Of a DNA stretch of 64,000 bases, positions 34,505 through 42,914 are shown piece after piece. This DNA is from Cohnella silvisoli (lineage in GTDB: Bacteria; Bacillota; Bacilli; Paenibacillales; Paenibacillaceae). The DNA is taken from NCBI RefSeq assembly GCF_021190915.1, contig NZ_JAIOAP010000002.1, forward strand, positions 310,001 to 374,000. The letters are read 5' to 3'. How positions within the stretch are numbered: position 1 is the first letter of the stretch; each line of letters begins with the position of its first letter. Below the pieces are notes generated by a model. It was not told where the DNA came from and made no database searches. It saw only the letters and a program-made list of their open reading frames with translations. Position numbers and translations under genes: made by a program.

Positions 34505-36024
34505 GCTAATACCTCCCGGCCCGCGCTCGCGTAATACAATAAATCTTCTTGCGTGGCTTCTCCGCGCGCGAACGATTTTACGATAACGCCGTCGCACATA
34601 ATTAGGATGCGGTCTGCCAATCCAAGCGCTTCCGCAAATTCGCAGGTTAAATATAGAATCCCTTTGCCCTGCTGCGCAAGCTTGCCAATGATTTGGAATA
34701 TATCTCTTTTGGCGCCTACGTCTACGCCTTTAGTAGGCTCGTCGAATAGATACACTTCCGTATCCGTGCCAAGCCATTTGCCGATCGCCACTTTCTGTTG
34801 ATTCCCCCCGCTTAAATAGGCGGTTAGCTGGGAGACGGTCGGCGTTTTGATTCCGAGGCCTACGATTTGCGTATTGGCAAAATGGCGCTCCGCCGTACCT
34901 GAGAGAAACCCAAGCCTGCTGATCGACTTTAATATCGGCAAGCTTAGGTTGTGCAGGACGGACTCTCTTACGAGTATTCCTTCCTTGCGCCGCTCTTCCG
35001 GAATAAGCGCGATGCCTGCTTGCACCGCATCCGAGGGGCTGTCCAACCGCACTGGCTGCCCTTTAATAGATATCGTTCCCCGATCGGCGGGATCGGCACC
35101 GAATAATACGCGGGACAGCTCTGTTTTCCCTGCACCGACCAAACCGACGACCGCAACGATCTCGCCGCGCCTGACCTCAAGATCGACTCCACGAACTCGG
35201 CGACCGGACTCTAGGCCTTTTACGGTCAGAACAGGCTCTCCTATTGCGGCAGGAAGCTTCGGGAACTCTTCTTCGAAGCTCCGTCCAAGCATAGCTTGTA
35301 CTACGCCTGTCGCATCCATGTCCTCCGTACGTTCCGTCAGTACCCGTCCGCCGTCGCGCATAACCGTAATCCGATCGCAAATACGAAACACTTCAGGCAA
35401 CCGGTGAGAGATGAAAATAACCCCGATCCCCGCTTCCTTCAAGCCCTTCATAATACCGAACAGCTTGTCCGTTTCCTCAAGGCTAAGCGGAGCGGTCGGC
35501 TCGTCGAGAATGACGAACTTGGCTTCTTCAGCAAGCAATCTGGCGATAAGCACTAATTGCTTCTCCGACAAGGTTAAATCTCTTATTAAAGCACGCGGAG
35601 AAACGGTTAATCCAATTCGGCTGAGCACCGCTTCGGCTTCTTCGTGCAGCTTCCCCCATGTGAGCCAAGCTTTTGTTTTCGAGGTTGCCAGCCTATCGAG
35701 AAAAATATTCTCGGTCACGCTTAGGTGGGGAACAAGACTCGTATCGACTTCCTGATAGACGCAATGGATACCCGCGTCTTTCGAGTCGGCCGGTGAACGG
35801 AATGAGTAAGAAGTGCCCGCCATTTCAATGATGCCTTCGTCCGCTTCGTAAGCCCCCGATAATATTTTCATTAACGTGCTCTTGCCGGCTCCGTTCGCTC
35901 CAAGCAATGCGTGGATTTCTCCGCTGCGTACGTTGAAATCGACGTTATTTAATGCCGGAACCCCCGCGAACGATTTCGAGATATTCCTCATATTCAGTTC
36001 CGTCACCGTTGTTAGCCGCGTCAT
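34501..36024 (-). CDS. Sugar ABC transporter ATP-binding protein (RbsA type, double ABC)
   Basis: About 507 residues with two ATPase domains. Domain 1 has Walker A GANGAGKST (residue 42), LTLSEKQ as a variant signature and Walker B FVILDEPTAPL. Domain 2 has GLVGAGKTEL in place of a Walker A, then LSGGNQQKVAIG and EVYLFDEPTKGVD. Domain 1's signature (LTLSEKQLV for LSxGQ/K) is degenerate. It energises the adjacent permease for import. Confidence 0.93.
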   Translation of the reverse strand: MTRLTTVTELNMRNISKSFAGVPALNNVDFNVRSGEIHALLGANGAGKSTLMKILSGAYEADEGIIEMAGTSYSFRSPADSKDAGIHCVYQEVDTSLVPHLSVTENIFLDRLATSKTKAWLTWGKLHEEAEAVLSRIGLTVSPRALIRDLTLSEKQLVLIARLLAEEAKFVILDEPTAPLSLEETDKLFGIMKGLKEAGIGVIFISHRLPEVFRICDRITVMRDGGRVLTERTEDMDATGVVQAMLGRSFEEEFPKLPAAIGEPVLTVKGLESGRRVRGVDLEVRRGEIVAVVGLVGAGKTELSRVLFGADPADRGTISIKGQPVRLDSPSDAVQAGIALIPEERRKEGILVRESVLHNLSLPILKSISRLGFLSGTAERHFANTQIVGLGIKTPTVSQLTAYLSGGNQQKVAIGKWLGTDTEVYLFDEPTKGVDVGAKRDIFQIIGKLAQQGKGILYLTCEFAEALGLADRILIMCDGVIVKSFARGEATQEDLLYYASAGREVLA

Positions 36025-36144
36025 TGTTAACCCGTCCCCTTTCCCAACCGCTAGCCGATGAAATCGGGTTTTGACAGCAGGAAACGGCGCGGTTAATATC
36101 CGCGCCGCGCCATGCCATGCCTGCCTTACCCTGCTTCTATCTGA

Positions 36145-37302
36145 TTATTTCGCGCCAACCGAGGCTTCCAGCTCTTTCAAGTAATCCGTGTTGCCGAGAT
36201 CGCTGCTGCCCCAGCCTTTAACATACTGGGAAAGCTCGGCGGTCGTAATCACTTTATCTTTCGGAAGAGCATCGCGGTGAACGAATACCGGTTCTAGTTG
36301 TACAACCGGGTCCGTCGTATCGCCGTGGAACTTCTGATATAAGTATCTCACTTGTACGGTGCCAATGGAAGTAGGATCAACCGCAGCCGATGCTACCCAT
36401 GGGCTGGTCGGATCTTGAATGAGTTTCAGATCCTCGTCGCTCAAGTCGATGCCGTATACTTTGATCTCATCGCGTCCGGCTTGTTTGATCGCGTTAGCCG
36501 CGCCTTTGGCGAATTCATCCCATGATGCCCAGACTGCCGTGATGTCGCCTTTTTTCGGATGCTGCTTCAATACGGCTTCCAATTTATTTTGCGTATCGAG
36601 CTGCGGGTTGCTTGCATCACCGAAAGCTGCGATTTCTTTAATGTCCGGATATTTCTCGATGAAAGCTTTGTACGAAATTTGACGGCTCTCCATCGGAGGG
36701 AAACCGGCAACCCATACTTTAACGATGTTGCCTTTGCCGCCAGCCTCTTCGGCAAGCTTCTCCAGCGTGAATTCAGCAAGCTGCTGATCGTTCTGGGCAA
36801 GGTTCGTAATGCCTTCGAAAGCATTCAGCCCGGAGTCAAACGCCACGATCGGAATACCTGCCGCTTTGGCGTTATTTAGTCCATTGGTCAGAGCTGACGC
36901 GTCGCCGTGGTCAACCAGAATCCCATCGAACTTCTGATTGATCGCAGAATCGAGATTGGCAGCCAGCTTAGCCAGGTCGTTATCGGAAGACAATACGGTA
37001 ACTTCTCCGCCGAATTTTGCAACTTGCTTTTTAACCCCATCCACGTACTGTGCGGAAAATGTACCTGTGTTAAAACGCATAACGAGTGCGATTTTTTTGC
37101 CTTTTAAGGAATCTACCGCCGAAGCGCTTTCCGATGGTTCCGAAGATGCGGAAGCTGTTGCGGATGTCGTCTCCGATGGCGATTCGGAAGCCGGTGCGGA
37201 GCTCTCGGCGTTATTCTTTTCTTTGTTGCCGCAAGCCGCAAGCACCAATACCAGTACCAACGTCAGTGCGAGCCATGTTCCTTTGAAACTTCTTTTTGTC
37301 AT
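36145..37302 (-). CDS. Sugar ABC transporter substrate-binding lipoprotein
   Basis: About 385 residues. A signal peptide ends in lipobox LAAC (cysteine near residue 24), followed by a serine/alanine/glutamate-rich linker to about residue 65. The rest is a type I periplasmic-binding fold (KKIALVMRFNTGTFSAQYVDG, then DGILVDHGDASALTNGL, IPIVAFDSG). It captures the sugar at the cell surface. The ligand is not identifiable from sequence. First gene of the three-gene import operon, with a consensus promoter. Confidence 0.92.
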   Translation of the reverse strand: MTKRSFKGTWLALTLVLVLVLAACGNKEKNNAESSAPASESPSETTSATASASSEPSESASAVDSLKGKKIALVMRFNTGTFSAQYVDGVKKQVAKFGGEVTVLSSDNDLAKLAANLDSAINQKFDGILVDHGDASALTNGLNNAKAAGIPIVAFDSGLNAFEGITNLAQNDQQLAEFTLEKLAEEAGGKGNIVKVWVAGFPPMESRQISYKAFIEKYPDIKEIAAFGDASNPQLDTQNKLEAVLKQHPKKGDITAVWASWDEFAKGAANAIKQAGRDEIKVYGIDLSDEDLKLIQDPTSPWVASAAVDPTSIGTVQVRYLYQKFHGDTTDPVVQLEPVFVHRDALPKDKVITTAELSQYVKGWGSSDLGNTDYLKELEASVGAK

Positions 37303-37346
37303 CTCTCTCTGCCTCCCAATTATTGCACGCTTAATTTGATATCGTT

Positions 37347-37375
37347 ACTATAAGCATTTATTCCGAGTATGTCAA
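37347..37375 (-). promoter_or_regulatory. Sigma-A promoter of the sugar ABC operon
   Basis: TTGACA (37370-37375) and TATAGT (37347-37352) on the minus strand, exactly 17 bases apart. Expected start is near 37340, about 40 bases before the lipoprotein start. Confidence 0.8.
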
Positions 37376-37520
37376 TCGGTTTTTAATGAATTTATAGGAT
37401 TTATAGAATTTACTTTGAACCGGCACCCATCAGGGTCTGGGCCATCCATCATTTTAGGGCATTTCCTGTCGAATGACAATATCCATGTCGTTTTGTTTCT
37501 TTTTTCGACATTGCGGTAAT

Positions 37521-37775
37521 GGGGAGTTAATCGATAAAATCGAGTAATTCGTTCGTAATAGGGGCAACGGCGGGGAGTTAATCGATAAAATCGAGTAATT
37601 CGTACGAAACAGGGGCAACGGCGGGGAGTTAGTCGATAAAATCGAGTAATTCGTGTGAAATAGGGGCAACGGGGGGGAGTTAATCGATAAAATCGAGTAA
37701 TTCGTGCGTAATAGGGGCAACGGCGGGGAGTTAGTCGATAAAATCGAGTAATTCGTGCGAGGCGAAGTCCACGGC
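37521..37775. repeat. Tandem repeat array, 5 copies of 51 bp (family B)
   Basis: Copies start at 37521, 37572, 37623, 37674 and 37725, an exact 51-bp period; the last is complete only in its first 35 bases. Each begins ggggagtta(a/g) followed by the palindrome TCGATAAAATCGA and gtaattcg. Three-base variations occur after attcg. The array keeps a reading frame open on the minus strand (17 residues per unit). I regard that frame as a by-product of the repeat. Confidence 0.92.
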
Positions 37776-37828
37776 GCAGCAGTGTTTACTCGTCGAAAAG
37801 TGGCTCCATTTGACGGTATTCTACGCAA

Positions 37829-37880
37829 AAAACACAAAGCGCTTGGAGGCTGTATCATCCACCTGAGCGCTTTGTGTTTT
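37829..37880. terminator. Terminator after spoIVA, bidirectional
   Basis: A 15-bp perfect stem, AAAACACAAAGCGCT with AGCGCTTTGTGTTTT, around a 22-base loop. T-runs occur on both strands, just beyond the spoIVA stop. Confidence 0.85.
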
Positions 37881-37889
37881 TATAAAACA

Positions 37890-39368
37890 TTACAAGATAA
37901 TCGCGATCAACCCGCCTGAGCCTTCGTTAATGATGCGTCCAAGCGTTTCCTGCAGTTTGTAACGGGCATTGTCGGGCATCATCGCTATTTTACCTTGGAT
38001 ACCTTCTCTGACGATCGAATGCAACGAGCGGCCGAAGATGTCGGACTCCCAAATTTTGATCGGATCCTTCTCGAAATCCTGCATCAGATAACGGACGAGC
38101 TCTTCGCTTTGCTTCTCCGTTCCGATGATAGGCGCGAATTCGGATTCGACGTCCACGCGAATCATATGGATAGACGGTGCCGTCGCTTTCAGCCTGACGC
38201 CGAAGCGCGACCCTTGCCGAATGAGCTCGGGCTCGTCGAGCACCATCTCGGCAAGCGAAGGAGCAGCGATTCCGTAACCGGTTGTCTTAACCATCTCAAG
38301 CGCCTCAGCGAAGCGATCGTATTCACGCTTCGCGTGCGAGAATTCCTGCATGAGTTGAAGGAGATGGTCCTTGCCGCGAATCTCGGTTCCGACCACTTCC
38401 ATGAGGATTTTATCGTACAGTTCGTCTGGTGCGTACAGATCGATTTCCGCCACGCCCTGCCCCATGTTCATGCCGCTCAGTCCGGCACGCGCGACAAAGT
38501 CGTATTCCATGAACTGTGCAACGACACGCTCTACGTCCCTTAAACGGCGAATATCCTTGACCGTTTCGCGTACCGAATTCTCATAACTCGTGCGCAGCCA
38601 ATGCCCTTCGCTGAGCACCATGACCCAACTCGGCAGATTGACGTTCACTTCGTGTACCGGGAACTCGTACAACACTTCCCGCAGCACGCCCATGACCTCT
38701 TCTTCCCCCATCGACGCGGCGCTAACCGCCATGACGGGGATATCGTATTTAGCGGCCAATTCATTGCGGAGATTCTGAGCTTCTTCGCTCTTTGGCCGCG
38801 TGGAATTTACGATTAATACGAACGGCTTGCCGACTTCCTTCAGTTCATTAATGACGCGCTCCTCCGCATCGATGTAAGCGCTGCGTGGAATTTCCGCGAT
38901 CGTACCGTCCGTCGTAACGACGACGCCGAGAGTAGAGTGCTCTTGAATGACCTTACGCGTTCCAATCTCTGCCGCTTCCTGGAATGGAATCGGCTCTTCG
39001 AACCAAGGCGTTGTAATCATACGCGGTCCGCCTTCGTCCTCGAAGCCTTTCGCTCCCTCTACGGTGTACCCGACGCAATCCACGAGGCGGACGTTTACTT
39101 CCAAGCCTTCCGCCACTTTAAGCTGTACCGCGTTGTTCGGTACGAATTTCGGTTCGGTCGTCATGATCGTACGCCCTGCAGCGCTTTGCGGCAGCTCGTC
39201 GATCGCGCGAACCCGATCCGCTTCATGCGCAATATTAGGTAAAACGACGGTTTCCATAAACCGTTTGATAAAGGTCGATTTGCCCGTACGGACGGCACCA
39301 ACGACCCCGAGGTAGATATCACCGCCGGTGCGTTCGGCGATATCTTTGAAAATGTCCACTTTTTCCAC
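37890..39368 (-). CDS. spoIVA: Stage IV sporulation protein A
   Basis: About 492 residues, equal to B. subtilis SpoIVA. This ATPase polymerises on the forespore outer membrane as the base of the spore coat. The P-loop is GVVGAVRTGKSTF near residue 20, followed by the VRLVDCVGYTVEGAKG region and IVNSTRPKSEEA. The protein ends in the conserved hydrophobic tail GGLIAIIL. The GTG at 39368 is chosen for its GGGAGGG site and exact family length; a longer reading to 39587 crosses the promoter. A sigma-E type promoter lies upstream. Confidence 0.97.
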   Translation of the reverse strand: MEKVDIFKDIAERTGGDIYLGVVGAVRTGKSTFIKRFMETVVLPNIAHEADRVRAIDELPQSAAGRTIMTTEPKFVPNNAVQLKVAEGLEVNVRLVDCVGYTVEGAKGFEDEGGPRMITTPWFEEPIPFQEAAEIGTRKVIQEHSTLGVVVTTDGTIAEIPRSAYIDAEERVINELKEVGKPFVLIVNSTRPKSEEAQNLRNELAAKYDIPVMAVSAASMGEEEVMGVLREVLYEFPVHEVNVNLPSWVMVLSEGHWLRTSYENSVRETVKDIRRLRDVERVVAQFMEYDFVARAGLSGMNMGQGVAEIDLYAPDELYDKILMEVVGTEIRGKDHLLQLMQEFSHAKREYDRFAEALEMVKTTGYGIAAPSLAEMVLDEPELIRQGSRFGVRLKATAPSIHMIRVDVESEFAPIIGTEKQSEELVRYLMQDFEKDPIKIWESDIFGRSLHSIVREGIQGKIAMMPDNARYKLQETLGRIINEGSGGLIAIIL

Positions 39369-39695
39369 TGAGATTCCCTCCCATCGTAATCGCGAAACTT
39401 TCGTGATCCGCCAGTTGGGCGGAACTCGTACATTAACTTGGACTGGTAACATTGTATGTGCGAACGCCCCGATTATGACGCTGCCCGTACAAAATGTTTG
39501 CCATGCCGACTTACGCCCGCCGGCGCTCCTATTGTTTCCCCCATGATCATATGAAAAAAGAGAGACACGTATGTCTCCTCTCTTCAACTTTTTTATTTAA
39601 CAAAGAAACCGAAATTAATTGATGAAAAAAATAGAAATATAGGTTATTGTGGGACTAAAGATACCTAATTTTTCCTACATGAAAGGATGAACCCC
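39369..39695. other. Intergenic region between divergent spoIVA and the FN3 gene
   Basis: About 327 bases. It holds the sigma-E type promoter and an imperfect hairpin (about 39557-39585, AAGAGAG...CTCTCTT) followed by a T-run at 39589-39594. The hairpin resembles a plus-strand terminator although no plus-strand gene precedes it. No clear promoter for the downstream gene was found. Confidence 0.5.
39451..39479 (-). promoter_or_regulatory. Sigma-E type promoter of spoIVA
   Basis: On the minus strand GTCATAAT (39472-39479) and CATACAAT (39451-39458) are 13 bases apart. The -10 element matches the mother-cell sigma-E consensus, as expected for spoIVA. A leader of about 75 bases follows. Confidence 0.65.
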
Positions 39696-40424
39696 TTGAA
39701 GAAACGTTCTAAATCCATTTCCGCGATGCTAGCCCTAAGTTTGTTTCTAGCGTGTGCAGTACCGGTACAAGCAGCTTCAGTCACAGGCCAAGTGTACTCC
39801 GAGATCGAAATCTCCAATATTGCCGTGAAAGTAACCCCGGGCGATAAACAATTGACCGTAGCTTTCCCGAAAAAGTTTTCCGAGGACGTTGAAGCCGATT
39901 CCTTCGAAATCACGATTCAAAAAGCAAACGAGAATACACTGTCTGCTCCCGTTAAATTATCTGCAAGTGCGATAACGACTGCGACCGCATCTTACACCTT
40001 TAAGAATTTAACGAATAAAACGTCCTATTCGATTCAAGTAACTGCTTTTGCAGACGGCGATACGGTTGCTGAAGGCAGCGGTTCCGGTATTCCGGTAGGC
40101 AAACCGCCAGCACTGAATGGAGTAACGGCAAAGGCTGGGGATGGTTCGGTAACGATATCCTTTAATAAAATTAACGGAGCAGCACCTACCACATACCAGA
40201 TTCATTACTGGATCAAAAAGGATGCAGCCGGAAATCCTATTTTCGAAAAACCGATCATTATCAAAGCTGCAACTGTCAAAAACGCAACTTTCACTTACGT
40301 TTTAAGCAAACTTAAAAACGGCACAACCTACCATTTTAACGTTTTCGCCGAGAAAAATAATGAAGTTGTCGCCATCACTTCCGATGTAACTGCTACGCCG
40401 AAAGCTCCGATTAAGAAGAAATAA
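39696..40424 (+). CDS. Secreted protein with two fibronectin type III-like domains
   Basis: About 242 residues. A signal peptide (KKRSKSISAMLALSLFLACA with cleavage near VQAAS) is followed by two FN3-like beta domains, about residues 40-120 (PGDKQLTVAFPKKFS...SYSIQVTAFAD) and 128-232 (AGDGSVTISFNKI...TYHFNVFAEKN). It probably acts in the cell envelope or outside; the partner is unknown. The TTG at 39696 has AAAGG 9 bases upstream, whereas the ATG at 39687 touches that site. A bidirectional terminator follows. Confidence 0.8.
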   Translation: MKKRSKSISAMLALSLFLACAVPVQAASVTGQVYSEIEISNIAVKVTPGDKQLTVAFPKKFSEDVEADSFEITIQKANENTLSAPVKLSASAITTATASYTFKNLTNKTSYSIQVTAFADGDTVAEGSGSGIPVGKPPALNGVTAKAGDGSVTISFNKINGAAPTTYQIHYWIKKDAAGNPIFEKPIIIKAATVKNATFTYVLSKLKNGTTYHFNVFAEKNNEVVAITSDVTATPKAPIKKK

Positions 40425-40446
40425 TCAAATAACGACAACGATCACG

Positions 40447-40490
40447 AAAAAGGCTGCTACCCCTCATTCAAGGGTGTTAGCAGCCTTTTT
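40447..40490. terminator. Bidirectional terminator
   Basis: AAAAAGGCTGCTA pairs with TAGCAGCCTTTTT around a further CCC/GGG pairing. It serves the FN3 gene on plus and the lipoprotein gene on minus. Confidence 0.88.
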
Positions 40491-40498
40491 CCTATAGT

Positions 40499-41239
40499 TT
40501 ATTTAGCTTTAACTGCCTGCGGTTCTCCATTCACCCAATGATAGACGGGCGAACGAACAGGAACGAAGTAGGAGGCTTCGATGAGGACGCGACGCAAGTC
40601 TGCGGTCTGCAGCGGCTTGGCATCTGCTTTCTTAACGGCAGTAGCCATATCGATTCCGTAGTCCACGAGAACTTGTCCACTATCGTTAACGAGTAAATTA
40701 AGCGACTGATGAGAATACATGCTGCGGATATCTGGAGCGCTCATGACCAGTTTATCGAAATCAACCTCACGGAAACCCGGATATATCTCATTCCCGGCCG
40801 GATTTTGATTGGAATGGTTACGGCGATACTCATCTACCTTCTTCTGCACATCGCCAACAGCCTGGAACACCGTTATGTCGAGCAGTTTCACTACCGGCTT
40901 GGTTTCTTCGTCAATAATAAGAAATTGATAAGAGCCCCCGTTCTCGAAAGCGGCCGAAGGAACTTGAGCGATGAAGCTCATTCGTTTTAACTTGCCGAAA
41001 TCGACTTTATATTTCTCATAAAGAGGTACGGTCTCTTCGGAGTTCTGAATCGGAAGGAGTCCGGTTTGTTCCTTGTAGCGGTCAACCGCATCCTGTACCG
41101 TCAACACCGCTTCCCTTGCCGACACCTGACTTCCCGGCGACTGATCCTCTGGGTAAAGGCAGCCTGTCATTGACATGATTATTAGGGTTAGCAAACTTAA
41201 AGTCATAATCCTCATAAGTTTGCGTTTCTTCGAATTCAT
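40499..41239 (-). CDS. YphF-like lipoprotein
   Basis: About 246 residues. The signal peptide ends in lipobox M-T-G-C (TLIIMSMTGCLYPEDQ, cysteine near residue 27). The mature part has VLTVQDAVDRYKEQTGLLPI and REVDFDKLVMSAPDIRSMY. Position near yphE and gpsA fits B. subtilis yphF, a lipoprotein of unknown role. AGGAGGACG lies 6-8 bases before the ATG at 41239. It follows the ferredoxin gene by 20 bases and may share its transcript. Confidence 0.75.
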   Translation of the reverse strand: MNSKKRKLMRIMTLSLLTLIIMSMTGCLYPEDQSPGSQVSAREAVLTVQDAVDRYKEQTGLLPIQNSEETVPLYEKYKVDFGKLKRMSFIAQVPSAAFENGGSYQFLIIDEETKPVVKLLDITVFQAVGDVQKKVDEYRRNHSNQNPAGNEIYPGFREVDFDKLVMSAPDIRSMYSHQSLNLLVNDSGQVLVDYGIDMATAVKKADAKPLQTADLRRVLIEASYFVPVRSPVYHWVNGEPQAVKAK

Positions 41240-41259
41240 GATTCGTCCTCCTGAGGGTT

Positions 41260-41622
41260 TCATTTAAACCAGTCGTCGTCTTCTTGCTGTTGTTCAGCCA
41301 GCTTCTTGCGGATTGCCGCTTTAAGAGGATCCTCGGGAATGGACACGGTGACATTTCCCTTTACTCGCGCTTGGCAGGAAAGACGTACCCCTTCCTCTAG
41401 CAATGTCCCCAGCTTATGACGTTCAGCTTCCGTCGGCGGTTGCAGGAACGCCGCCTGTTCGGCAGTCACGTTCACTTTGCACATCAGACAGCCAGCCACT
41501 CCTCCGCACCGCGTACGGATATTTACCTTGGCACGCCACGAAGCATCGAGTAGCGTCGTTCCCGGTCTGACGGAAACCGAGCGATTATCCGGTTGAAAAG
41601 TGACCAAATGCTGGCTAGTCAT
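41260..41622 (-). CDS. 2Fe-2S ferredoxin, C-x5-C-x2-C type
   Basis: About 120 residues. Beta-grasp ferredoxin with cluster cysteines in RCGGVAGCLMC (near residues 39-48) and RLSCQA (near 82). The first spacing (C-x5-C-x2-C) is that of adrenodoxin-like ferredoxins. The acidic C-terminus (QQQEDDDWF) is unusual. It overlaps the upstream nucleotidyltransferase gene by ATGA. The redox partner is unknown. Confidence 0.9.
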   Translation of the reverse strand: MTSQHLVTFQPDNRSVSVRPGTTLLDASWRAKVNIRTRCGGVAGCLMCKVNVTAEQAAFLQPPTEAERHKLGTLLEEGVRLSCQARVKGNVTVSIPEDPLKAAIRKKLAEQQQEDDDWFK

Positions 41623-42248
41623 AGCGGTTCCTCCTGCATTTTATTCGAATCTTCGGAACCCGCACGTGTCATTCTGAGCGCCTCAGCCGCCACATCCGAA
41701 GACAAATGGTTTCTCTGCAGCAGGATTTGCAATAAGGGTAAATGCTTTACCGGGTCCCGTAAAATAAGCTCGCCAACTACCGAAGCCCGGTCCATCCGTT
41801 CGCGAAGCAAATTAAATATAAGCTCGTGGCCTAGCGGAACTAATGGCACTTTGTACCCTTCTACCTGGATCATGTCGCTGTTTGGGAAAAGAAATTCGCT
41901 CACTTCCGTTGTGTATAAGGATTGCAGAGCCGATACGCGGAAATCTCCGACTAGTTCGACTACCGAGCCTGCCAGATGATAATGGGACAAAATCGAATGG
42001 TAACGTTCCGTTTCATTATTTTCCGGGCCATCCATCGCATATTGACTCAATTTGTCATGGATAATAGAAACGGATTCCTTGTCTACGTAGATGTCTAAGT
42101 CTCGTGGAGCTCGTTCTAAGCGTGCTCCTCTTAGCGCTAACGCCGTACTGCCTCCGAGAACCCAGCGCGCTTCGCAGCTTTCCAGCGTTTCCGCCAGAAG
42201 CGCAAGCGCAGAAACCGGAATATCGCTTTGCATTCGGATCACTTCCAT
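41619..42248 (-). CDS. Nucleotidyltransferase-fold protein
   Basis: About 209 residues. The minimal nucleotidyltransferase signature is visible as VLGGSTALALRGARLERAPRDLDIYV (split: VLGGSTALAL at about residue 30, then RDLDIYV at 49), giving the G-S and D-x-D metal site. A likely third acidic residue lies in SVVELVGDF near 95. Such proteins include AbiEii/MNT-type enzymes that modify tRNA or proteins, but no cognate antitoxin gene is present. It is flanked tightly by two ferredoxin genes. Confidence 0.75.
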   Translation of the reverse strand: MEVIRMQSDIPVSALALLAETLESCEARWVLGGSTALALRGARLERAPRDLDIYVDKESVSIIHDKLSQYAMDGPENNETERYHSILSHYHLAGSVVELVGDFRVSALQSLYTTEVSEFLFPNSDMIQVEGYKVPLVPLGHELIFNLLRERMDRASVVGELILRDPVKHLPLLQILLQRNHLSSDVAAEALRMTRAGSEDSNKMQEEPL

Positions 42249-42255
42249 TCCTTAA

Positions 42256-42555
42256 TCAGAAATAAGTCCGATTAATCGCTTTAATATTCCCTGCTTTAAC
42301 GACAATGGCTTGGCAGCCAAGCCGATAACCCGCATCAAGTTCTTCCTCGCCAAGCCGATCCCATTCGGCATCGCTTGATTCCGCAAGCAAGTCCGCTCCT
42401 TCGACAATGAAACACCTGCACTTGGCGCAAGTTCCTCGCGAGCAATTAAACTGCCAATCTACGGAAGCTTCCTGAGCGAGTTGCAACAAGCTTTGTCCGA
42501 TTTGGGGCTCAACGGTTTTCGTGAGGGTTCGTCCGGTTAAAGTGATCAAGTTCAT
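42256..42555 (-). CDS. 2Fe-2S ferredoxin, plant type
   Basis: About 99 residues. Cluster cysteines are CSRGTCAKC (near residues 38-46) and RLGCQA (near 81), the C-x4-C-x2-C...C spacing of plant-type ferredoxins. It sits 7 bases upstream of the nucleotidyltransferase gene and 15 bases after the DUF2768 gene, in the same direction. It differs in cluster spacing from the second ferredoxin in this operon. Confidence 0.9.
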   Translation of the reverse strand: MNLITLTGRTLTKTVEPQIGQSLLQLAQEASVDWQFNCSRGTCAKCRCFIVEGADLLAESSDAEWDRLGEEELDAGYRLGCQAIVVKAGNIKAINRTYF

Positions 42556-42570
42556 ACCCTCCGTACTAGT

Positions 42571-42786
42571 TTATGTAATAGCCAGCAGCCCGCATACGAA
42601 TCCATAAATGAGAAGAACAATGGCAACAATCGTAAGAATAAGGCGAATCCCGCCCTTGGTCTTTGTTCGTGCAAATGTGATAATAAGCGCGGCTATCACC
42701 ATTAAGCCTATGCCTATGAAGGACACCCACATTTTGCTCATCGGGTCCAGCTTGGCGGCAGCAAAGGTTTGTAACATCGTGTACAT
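42571..42786 (-). CDS. yphE: DUF2768 membrane protein (YphE type)
   Basis: About 71 residues with two membrane helices (MWVSFIGIGLMVIAALIITF and LILTIVAIVLLIYGFVCGLL) joined by a basic loop ARTKTKGGIR. This matches the DUF2768/YphE family, which lies near gpsA in B. subtilis too. The function is unknown. GGAGG lies 9 bases before the ATG at 42786. Confidence 0.8.
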   Translation of the reverse strand: MYTMLQTFAAAKLDPMSKMWVSFIGIGLMVIAALIITFARTKTKGGIRLILTIVAIVLLIYGFVCGLLAIT

Positions 42787-42914
42787 CTATGTCTTCCTCC
42801 GTCTCGTAAACGCCTCAAATGCACAATATTATACCATTACGAGGGAAGGAAGACAAAGATCAACAACGGTTATATAATGTTAACACTACGATTATTTCGT
42901 CGAAAGGACCAATT

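Noticed and set aside
37454..37858. A 134-residue minus-strand open frame of 17-residue repeats
   Set aside because: It is produced by the 51-bp repeat (51 is a multiple of 3, so the frame stays open). No ribosome site precedes it and it overlaps the spoIVA terminator.
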